NCBI GenBank assembly: GCA_963678675.1
Contig: OY783196.1
Coordinates: forward strand, 16,300,138 to 16,364,137
Reading direction: 5' to 3'
Length of the DNA: 64,000 nt
Source: Xiphydria camelus
Lineage: Eukaryota; Arthropoda; Insecta; Hymenoptera; Xiphydriidae
The notes beneath the pieces were generated by a model that was given only the letters and a program-made list of their open reading frames with translations, was not told where the DNA came from and did not search any database. The position numbers and the translations under genes were made by a program. Each line of letters starts with the position of its first letter. The first letter of the stretch is position 1. Shown piece by piece: positions 56,546 through 64,000 of the stretch.

Positions 56546-56770
56546 ATGGGTTCAAACGAGTTACCGACTTTTGAGAAGATCGTGGAGGATCTTAAAAATG
56601 GGCACATACCATTGCCGTCTCCCGGGAAATCGCTGGATCTGACATTCCGCACAACAGGACCATCCATGGCCGAAGTAGAACGAGAGCTGCAAGAATGTGA
56701 GGAGTACTGGAGGAAACAGTACGCGAAGAAGAAAAGTAAAGAAAAAAATGATTCCAACAAAAAACTATAA
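56546..56770 (+). CDS. Small 74-aa protein divergent from the transposase
   Basis: ATG 30 bp downstream of the initiator starts MGSNELPTFEKIVEDLKNGH, then IPLPSPGKSLDLTFRT and a charged helix AEVERELQECEEYWRKQYAK with a lysine-rich tail. It ends at 56768-56770. The frame is open further upstream but without ATG. The tail could bind nucleic acid or form a coiled coil; I do not recognise the family. Position inside the transposon, own promoter and intact frame suggest an accessory factor (inference). An AATATAAATAAATT-like stretch at 56835 could supply polyadenylation. Confidence 0.55.
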   Translation: MGSNELPTFEKIVEDLKNGHIPLPSPGKSLDLTFRTTGPSMAEVERELQECEEYWRKQYAKKKSKEKNDSNKKL

Positions 56771-56921
56771 AAATTCAGACAATTTTATCTAACCTGTGAG
56801 TGAATTATTAGTTACTTACACACAAACAGAAAATAATATAAATAAATTAACGGTCGGATTTATTAATAAGATTTCTGAACAATTTTTGTCCATTTTATTT
56901 TGATAATATTCCGCTAGACGT

Positions 56922-57285
56922 ATACGGCTTTCGAATGTGGAAGAATTTTGTAAGGAGGTTTTCAGATATTGTAACTCTTTTCAATTACGATATTAACCTT
57001 CATTCGAGAGATAATATTTTAAAACTTCAATCTCTTACTCATAATCAGTTTTCTTCACCACGGTTTACTAACTTTATTAAATATTCGTGGTTCAAGAGTG
57101 GATATATATTCAGGAGACCTCCTGAATTTGAACATCCTGTAGAATTTTGTTTTGCACAGGACTCGGAACCACGATGCCACATATGTGGCGATATTGCCGT
57201 TATTACGTGTGCTTGGTGTAAGAAACAACTTTGTATAAAACATTTTTTCACGGAATACCATTATTGTCATAATTATGAGCCATAG
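56922..57285 (+). pseudogene. Duplicate transposase C-terminus in the right arm
   Basis: PLDVYGFRMWKNFVRRFSDI through CHICGDIAVITCAWC to the same stop as the minus-strand gene; differs at a few residues (GD for DD, I for M). No promoter or start of its own. Confidence 0.85.
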
Positions 57286-57881
57286 AAGTTGAACTTTATT
57301 AAATAAAAGAAAAGTGGCATTAAAATACATAGAAGTAATAACCCCCGACCTATCCCGTCACTGCCATTGGTAGCCCGCTCATTATCAGACATAAAAGTTA
57401 GAAATTTGCAAAACTGTAGGAGGGAAATATATCATGTCATACATGGTTGAATTTGTAATACAATTTCCTAAATTTTTGTCCACATGACTAAACCGAAATT
57501 TCGAAAAATTAGATAAAAAATTTTTTTTTTTTGAAAAATAATGCTTTTTTTCAAAATCTGTTTAGGGGATTTTATTATACTAAAAAAACCAAACAAAACG
57601 TACATTGAAAGTTTTCATCTATCTCGCTTCGTTTCGGAGATAGCTCGAAGGGGGTGAAAATTCAGGGGTCCATTTCACCCCCTTAAACCAAAATTGGGCC
57701 GCTATAAAAAAATGGGGGTCTCTTATTTTTCGATAAACTTTAAATTTACGAAGTTTCATCAAGATCGGAAGCGGCGGCCTCGAAACGTTTCCTTGTAAGT
57801 GGAATGGGGCAGGGTCGAGATCGGTGTGTGGGTTTCGTTACGGTTTCGTCGTTGTATTGGGATCTGACATGTCTCGATATA

Positions 57882-59878
57882 GTCGGGGAGGCAGCGACAC
57901 TTTTACCGTGGTCATTTTACCAAGGCTGGTTTTCATTCACATGATAGATTCCATACTGTGTATGAGCGAAATGCTTGTCAGCTGCCGCACCGGCGGTGGG
58001 GGTGAGTACAGTAGAGCCTCAAACGCGTAAAAAAACTAGAGAAATAAAGTGATATCACCAAAGTTCAATTCTTGTTTATGGTTTATTTACATTATGTAAT
58101 TATAAAAAATCGTAGTCAGCCGGACATATTTCGGGGGGAAATGTGTCAGCTGGGACAATAAACATGTAGCGCGCCGGCTAAAGAGGCTCCGACTTTATCG
58201 ACTTTTCCCCCGCAATTCGGCTAGCTGATTTTTATTTATATTTAATACAAGTAATACTGATTCGTGCGATCAAATTTCAACTTCATTAGTATAAAGAGAC
58301 ATTATATTTTTTGCCACAAAAGATTCGATGGTTTATTTACATTATGTAATTATAAAAATTCGTAGCAGCTGTTGACGTATACTTGCGCAATACAGACGCC
58401 ACGCAAACTAATACCACCATACTTTAAATTAAGTTATGTGATTGCTAATTCATTATATTTTATGAAAAACATCATCAGCTAGGTGTATGGTGACATCAGT
58501 CCGTCAGCTGGGACAAAAAACATGCAGCGCACCGGCTAAAGAGGCTGCGCATTTATAATTTCAGCTGACGACTTTTCCCTCGCAATTCAGCCAGCCGACT
58601 TTTATTTATATCTAGTACGAATAATAATGGTTCGTGTAATCAAACTTCAGGTCTGGTAGTATAAAGAAACATGAAATTTATTGTCTAAAAAGAGTCTATC
58701 TTGCTTGCAATTTTAATGGCGATAATAATTATTATTGTAGTTAATTATTTTATTTATTATTATCTAACTATTTAATAATATTTGTTAGAAATAAATAAGT
58801 TATAGAAATCAATAGAAGATTTATTGTATAGAAGGCGATATTCATAAATGTAAGAGTAAATATCTAAAAGCCATGCGGTACAGCTGAAGTGCGGATCTCT
58901 GGTAGATCTTTTGTAGCAATAAATTTCATATTTCTTTATACTACCGCAGCTGAAATTTAATTACACGAACTATTATTATTCGTACTAGATATAAATAAAA
59001 GTCGGCTGGCTGAATTGCGGGGGAAAAGTCGTCAGTTGAAATTATAAATGCGCAGCCTCTTTAGCCGGTGCGCTGCATGTTTTTTGTCCCAGCTGATGGA
59101 CTGACCCCCACTATACACCTATCTGACGATGTTTTTCATACAATATAATGAATTAGCAATCACATACCTTAATTTAAAGCATGGTGGTATTAGTTTACGT
59201 GGCGTCTGTATTGCGCAAGTATACATCAACAGCTGACACATTTCCCCCCGAAATATGTTCAGCTGACTACGATTTTTTATAATTACATAATATAAATAAA
59301 CCATCGAATCTTTTGTTGCAAAAAATATAATGTCTCTTTATACTACTAAGGGCCGGTTTTACCAACAGGTATAAACGCGGTATAGCACTATACTGAGAAT
59401 AACCATAAGGCTTATTGCTGGTTATTCTCAGTATAGCGCTATACCGCGTTTATACCGTGTTGGTAAAACCGGCCCTAAAGTTGAAATTTGACCGCACGAA
59501 CCAGTATTACTTGTATTAAATATAAATAAAAGTCAGCTAGCCGAATTGCGGGGGAAAAGTTGATAAAGTCGCAGCCTCTTTAACCGGCGTGCTTCATGTT
59601 TATTGTCCCAGCTGACATATTTCCCCCCGAAATATGTCCAGCTGACTACGATTTTTTATAATTACATAATGTAAATAAACCATAAACAAAAATTGAACTT
59701 TGGTGATATCACTTTATTTCTCTAGTTTTTTTACGCGTTTGAGGCTCTACTGTACACACCCCCACCGCCGGTGCGGCAGCTGACAAGCATTTCGCTCACA
59801 CACAGTATGGAATCTATCATGTGAATGAAAACCAGCCTTGGTGAAATGACCACGGTAAAAATGTCGCTGCCTCCCGGA
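57882..59878. mobile_element. 2-kb palindrome rich in CAGCTG motifs
   Basis: Arms 57882-58685 and 58916-59878 are inverted (GGGAGGCAGCGAC, CGCACCGGCGGTGGGGG, GTAGCGCGCCGGCTAAAGAG). Each arm holds two diverged subunits beginning TGGTTTATTTACATTATG. TCAGCTG/CAGCTGA and CAGCCG words recur throughout. The centre (58686-58915) is AT-rich. Target duplication not resolved. Confidence 0.8.
59350..59475. mobile_element. 126-bp MITE with TAA duplication
   Basis: Ends GGGCCGGTTTTACCAACA inverted, TAA at 59347-59349 and 59476-59478. Absent from the mirror arm near 58290, giving an empty site. A 3-bp TAA fits PIF/Harbinger. Confidence 0.88.
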
Positions 59879-60208
59879 CAAATACGCAGTCTGGTTGCGA
59901 GAAGTAAAACTATTCCTAGTATACCGTTTAGTGGGTTAGCGAGTGACTGGCATTGGATTAAGAGGCCGACATACTAGGCCCACTAGTTTCTCCTGCGGGG
60001 CAGCGGTGAGACGAGGTAATGTCAAAACGCTAGAAGGGGGTGGAGCTACGCGAGGTTAGCGATGTTGCCAAATGCATGCAGTGTGGACACGGTCCGGTCT
60101 TACGCCGGCCTCAGTGGCGAGAGCATGGCTCGCTCCCGTTTAGACCGGGATACCGCGTCGCGCGTGCGTTCCAAGTGTCTCCGGGATTGGCGTACGTCAT
60201 GTCACCAA

Positions 60209-60277
60209 TGCTTCGATAGCGCAACGGTTAAGTTGCCGGGCTGGGGCTCTCGATGTCGCGGGTTCAATTCTTGTTGG
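60209..60277 (+). other. tRNA-like module (family B, left arm)
   Basis: A box TAGCGCAACGGTTAAG, B box GGGTTCAATTC, then a T-rich run. Confidence 0.6.
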
Positions 60278-60459
60278 GATTTTTTTTTATTAACTTTTTT
60301 CATTCGATTACAACCTTTTCTTGTTATAGAAAGTGGTTTACATTATCGAATAAAATAAGAGTCAATTTTTTTCATAGTTTTACGTTATTTTCTTCCTCGT
60401 TGAGGTGAACCAATATTATTAGAAAGAACAGTTGGAAGCATCGTTGCATTTGTTTATTC

Positions 60460-60666
60460 TTACATTTCGTCATGGGAATTTTTGGCTGCCGAAGATTTTA
60501 TACATGATTTTGGATAATAATTGTCGAAAAAACATTTGAAGCACACCGTATTTTGACACCATGAACATTTGACGAATGGAACTTTGCTACACGCACATTT
60601 ACACTTTAAAAGCGTTATGGGAAAGCAAATTTCATTGACATTTTCGAAAAACGGCCTGGTTGGCAA
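60460..60666 (-). pseudogene. Cysteine-rich C-terminus of a transposase
   Basis: CKCACSKVPFVKCSWCQNTV, then CFKCFFDNYYPKSC. The Cys/Trp pattern (C-x-WC...C-x2-C/H) parallels the end of the pogo-like transposase at 54561 (CAWCKKQLC). The catalytic part is missing. Likely the remnant of the parent transposase of family B (inference). Confidence 0.6.
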
Positions 60667-60810
60667 TATTATTGGTTCACCTCAACGAGGAAGAAAAAAT
60701 AACGTAAAACTATAAAAACAATTGAAACTTTTATTTTATTCGATAATGTAAACCACTTTCTATAACAAGAAGGGATTGTATAATCGAATGAAAAAAGTTA
60801 ATAAAAAAAA

Positions 60811-60882
60811 ACCCCGACAAGACTTGAACCCGCGACATCGAGACTCCCAGCCCGGCAACTTAACCGTTGCGCTATCGAAGCA
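60811..60882 (-). other. tRNA-like module (family B, right arm)
   Basis: Minus strand: TAGCGCAACGGTTAAG and GGGTTCAAGTC, mirror of 60209-60277. Confidence 0.6.
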
Positions 60883-60939
60883 TTGGTAACATTATGCACG
60901 CCAATCCCGAAGACACTTGGAACGCGCGCGCGACGCTAT

Positions 60940-62195
60940 TCCAAGAAGTTTTCAAGACAAAATCGATTTGACATCTGCCGGGGTCCCCTTGTGAGATACG
61001 CCCTTACGTGATAAGACCGACGATATTCTGCTATTCGTGGCGGAGACAAATCTGACAACCCCGCAGTCCGTACGTAGTGAAGACGCTAGATGGAAGCATT
61101 ACTCGGCTGATAAAAGTAGACGAGTAATAGAGGTTTGAAATAAAGGTTTTCTGCAATGGGCTTTCAGAAATCTTTCGTGCAAAAGGTGGTAGTACCTTGT
61201 ACAAGGTTTATTTTAGGGTCCCATAGAAGAATTCATTTCAATACTTTGATTGTTTCCGCGTTTACAACTTGCAAAATATAGGTATATTTGTGAGGTCGCC
61301 GATGGATTACAACAAAGACATTTATTTATTTTTTTCTATAGGGCCCTAGATTTATGTTTTTTAAGTGTGGTGGTGAAAAGTACAAAAGGTTCTTATGCAC
61401 CATGTTGGAATTATCGCTTTACAGCCGCGACAACTTTTCGGGCGTTTCCAGACGGGGTGTGTCGGCCTCTTAATGTATGTATGTCGCGTACTCGCCCAAA
61501 TGCTTCTCCCATTTGGGCCCTAGACCGGTGCGAGGGAAAAATTCGACACTCCTTAGGACCCTTTGAGTCATAAATTAGATCCGGGAAAGTTCCTCAATGC
61601 CACAGGGTCCCGTGTACGTGTACGTCGGCCGGGACATAGGAACCGAGCACTGGAGTTTCCTCGGGATTTACAATACTTAATCCTGCCTTTCGCATTTCCC
61701 TGGAAATTTCTTCGCGTTGCATAGTTAGCACTCCCACCCCCGGTCGTAAGAGAAAACTAAAAAAGTCATACAACAAGCTCCTGGTCGAAGAGCATCCAGT
61801 ACGTTCAAAAACCTCGGAGCGAACAGAACATTATTATATTATTAAAAATTATACCTTATTCATATGTTGAATTAATAGAAAAATGGAAGGTGTAAAATAC
61901 CTGCCCAAGAGCAAATCGCATTCATAGTTAAAGCCATTCGTAAATGTTGCGAAGACCAAACATACAATAGTTTGAGGAGAGAAAGGGAATAGAATCGGAA
62001 TCCAGGAAAGAACGCTGTTGCGACGAAGGAGTAGACAGAAGCGAAGAAACTGGAGAGAGAGGGTTGTTGTATGGTAAATACGTAGATTTTATTTTCGGGT
62101 TAACAAGGAATGTCCGGGAACACTTAGAATGAGTGCGATGCTTGCGTAAGTGAGGAGCAGGAGGAGATACGGACACGATAACGAATTTTTCACGA
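60940..62195. other. No recognised gene
   Basis: Frames at 61250-61573 and 61928-62284 show no motif. Sequence appears unique in the window. Confidence 0.5.
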
Positions 62196-62199
62196 CTGC

Positions 62200-62500
62200 C
62201 GGGAAACGGCTCGCAAGGAAGGGGTATGCTTCGGCATAAGAAAGCGGGTTTTTTCCATTTCACGATATGAGAAGAAAGTTTCAAGAAAGTGGAAGAGTAA
62301 AAACGTGAAAAAACTCCGGGGTTGCGCGCAGATACGTCGACGTTCCGTGATGCGCCGTCCAGAGACAGGCATATGCGCGTCTCGAAGGCTGAATTTATAT
62401 TTATGGGAGGTCAACCCTGGACGATAACGGAGGGCAAAGGGTGCTCATGTCCTCCCGCGAGTCTAGTGAAAGTTGGGAAGGATTCGCGGAGCCCTGCGCG
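62200..62500 (+). repeat. Dispersed repeat Y, copy 2
   Basis: GGCAAAGGGTGCTCATGTCC with CCCGCGAGTCTAGTGAAAG is an inverse relative of 18300-18370; 62200-62440 relates to 39085-39310. Confidence 0.6.
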
Positions 62501-62669
62501 TGCCAAAACAATAAATAATGACTTCACTCCCATAAGACTCTGTATCGGTAGTATACTCATTTCGGCCATATTGGATTTTTCGAACTAAGCTCCTTCCCCA
62601 TATCAGATCCCAATAGAGCGCGCTTTTAGTCCCCTCAGCAAAGAAGTTTCACTTCAAAAGAGAGAGAGA

Positions 62670-62990
62670 GGAGCACCGAGACTCGAACGCGTGCCCGCCG
62701 CGTTCCCTGACGCGGGGACCCTGAGATCGGATTTTCGGAACTTATACATACCAATTACAGAATTCTTTGATGTGATTTTTTTATTTCTAAGGCGTTTTCG
62801 GAAAAAATACTTTGGGGTTTTGTTAAGGGAGAAAAAACCGTAAAAATGCCTATTCCGAAGCTCGCGGCCTCTCCTTGTTAGATCACTTAGCTCGACTTAG
62901 CTCGACTACTTGTCCAGGCGAATAGAAAAGCGGCGCCGAGCTGCCCAGTGCGAGTAGCTCTCCGACAAACGCTCGAGATACAGTTAGTAG
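62670..62990 (-). mobile_element. tRNA-armed element family A, right-arm fragment
   Basis: B-box half of the tRNA-like module (62673-62724, minus strand), then the outer arm to AAAATGCC (62848), then the GC-rich flank shared with 37255-37372. Confidence 0.75.
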
Positions 62991-63613
62991 GAGAGCTAGC
63001 GATAAAATCGAGTGAGGTGTTTTAAGATTGCTAGAAATGTGTAAATAGATGTTTAAATAGTAGTAAATGGGAACGGTAATGACCTGTCAAGCCATACCGA
63101 GTTGCGTCATTGAAAAATTAATTTTCAAAATTCAAAAAAAAAAAATTATGTATCTTCTACAAAGCTATAATTTATAGAGGATGTTCATTCATCTATTTTA
63201 AGGAAATATGTAAAAGGACAGGTGATTCTGCTGGTTGCAAGTGACTGCCAGGCGAGCATATTAGTGCGAGGTCAGGCGCTTCGATCTCCCAAACTGACAC
63301 CAACTCTAATTATCGACTCGACTTCTACCGGTAAAAGTGGCTCGAATACCGACCAAGCCTGCAACCAGCAGAATCACCTGTCCTTTTACATAGTTCCTTA
63401 AAATAGATGAATGAACATCCCCTATAAATTATAGCTTTGTAGAAGCAACATAATTTTTCGTTTTTTTTGAACTTTGAAAAACTAATTTTTCAATGACGTA
63501 ACCCGGTATGGCTTGACAGGTCATTACCGTTCCCATTAACTACTATTTAAACATCTATTTACAAATTTCTAGCAATCTTAAAACACCTCACTCGATTTTG
63601 TCGCTAGCTCTTG
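62990..63613. mobile_element. Palindromic element, about 620 bp
   Basis: Outer arms GAGCTAGCGA-AAATCGAGTGAGGTG and inner arms AAAAGGACAGGTGATTCTGC pair around a GC-richer centre near 63290. Non-coding. Confidence 0.85.
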
Positions 63614-63673
63614 GACTAAGTGTTGCCACGACGCACTTACAATGTGTAAGGTAATGTTGCAACAGCGTGCTCC

Positions 63674-64000
63674 GTTTAGGCGCGGATCCACCAAAGCAAC
63701 ATAGTGCAACTTTTGTGTTTCTGTTGCATATTTCCAAAAATGTTGCAGTAAACGTGCGTATCCACCAAAGCAACATAGTGCAACTTTTGTGTTGCTGTTG
63801 CGTGTTTCCAAAAAATGTTGCAGCAACAGCGTATCCACCAAAGTAACATAGAGCAACATTTGTGTTTATGTTGCGTGTTTCCGAAATTGTTGCAGTAAGT
63901 TGCACTGTGTCGCGCATTGTTGCTGCAACAAAATGAAAAAGTTGCTGTATGTTGCGTGTTTCCATTCGAATGGAAACTTGTTGCAACATGTTGCAGTTGC
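63674..64000 (-). mobile_element. GTTGC-motif element, cut by window end
   Basis: Inverse of 34600-34955: terminus GCGCGGATCCACCAAAGC, about 73-bp tandem units at 63689, 63761 and 63834, and dense GTTGC/GCAAC. Confidence 0.82.

Larger units (their letters stand above)
54051..57795. mobile_element. pogo-like transposon with 0.88-kb inverted arms
   Basis: Arms 54051-54937 and 56921-57795 are inverted copies starting CAAGGAAACGTTTCGAGGCC, flanked by TAA (54048-54050, 57796-57798). The arms overlap the 3' end of the transposase, so the last 120 codons exist twice. The 2-kb unique middle has the rest of the transposase (minus) and a small gene (plus) with facing-away promoters. A TAA target differs from the TA usual for pogo. 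Confidence 0.8.
60155..60936 (-). mobile_element. tRNA-armed element family B, complete
   Basis: Ends GCGTCGCGCGTGCGTTCC inverted. Arms 60155-60420 and 60663-60936 each contain a tRNA-like module followed by an AT-rich tract (ATTCGAT, AAAGTGGTTTACATTA). The middle is the tail of a cysteine-rich transposase (60460-60666). 782 bp, non-autonomous. A solo end lies at 19426 and a truncated copy at 35450. Confidence 0.85.

Noticed and set aside
37511..60882. True tRNA genes at the tRNA-like modules
   Set aside because: Boxes fit but stems and anticodon loops are irregular, and each lies in an inverted element arm. Kept as tRNA-like.

Overview
The window is eukaryotic, AT-rich, and built almost entirely of transposable elements in various states of decay. 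Element types (mariner, piggyBac, PIF/Harbinger, pogo-like, a Ty3/Gypsy element with an ADD reverse-transcriptase motif, an APE-type LINE), arthropod TATA/Inr promoter signals, absence of long intact genes and long CT/TA microsatellites suggest an insect, most likely a hymenopteran such as an ant. The species is inferred from style only. There is one assembly gap of N (43916-44115).

Layout. 1-3264: short repeats, a broken LINE (ORF1 plus endonuclease) and a 204-bp foldback. 3265-5650: an internally deleted PIF/Harbinger element with TAA duplications, and a 300-bp CT microsatellite. 5676-8053: two related TA-flanked elements (A and B, opposite orientations) whose ends are dense in GACGT motifs and whose middles carry a 5S rRNA-like segment; B sits inside a third element. 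8541-10060: nested palindromes. 10150-14615: a complete but frameshifted Ty3/Gypsy-like LTR retrotransposon with 175/179-bp LTRs and a 5-bp target duplication. 14638-20020: MITEs and dispersed repeats. 20351-25634: a long decayed gene (zinc finger, FEN1/XPG-like nuclease, CXC cysteine-rich end) split by a piggyBac derivative. 26358-32534: a 6.2-kb palindrome flanked by TA, each arm carrying the C-terminal CXC exons of the same gene family plus 185-bp tandem repeats. 32655-44822: MITEs, elements whose inverted arms contain tRNA-like modules, an N-terminal copy of the nuclease/CXC family (39645-40160), and nested TA MITEs. 44860-47170: the only GC-rich, repeat-poor tract, with a plausible first coding exon of a host gene. 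47627-49791: a long-TIR element beside a dead mariner. 50995-53890: repeats and MITEs. 54051-57795: a pogo-like transposon with 0.88-kb inverted arms and two divergent promoters, one for the transposase and one for an unrecognised 74-aa protein. 57882-60936: a CAGCTG-rich 2-kb palindrome and a second kind of tRNA-armed element. 60940-64000: repeats, a palindrome and a GTTGC-rich element cut by the window edge.

The strongest leads are (1) the multi-copy FEN1-like/CXC gene family, present at three loci in four pieces and captured in a TA-flanked palindrome, which behaves like an undescribed mobile element; (2) two unrelated families of inverted-repeat elements carrying a tRNA-like module in each arm; (3) several element families whose ends are arrays of a short family-specific motif (GACGT, GTTGC, GTTTC, CAGCTG), one with an internal 5S rRNA-like segment; and (4) the divergent small ORF of the pogo-like element.
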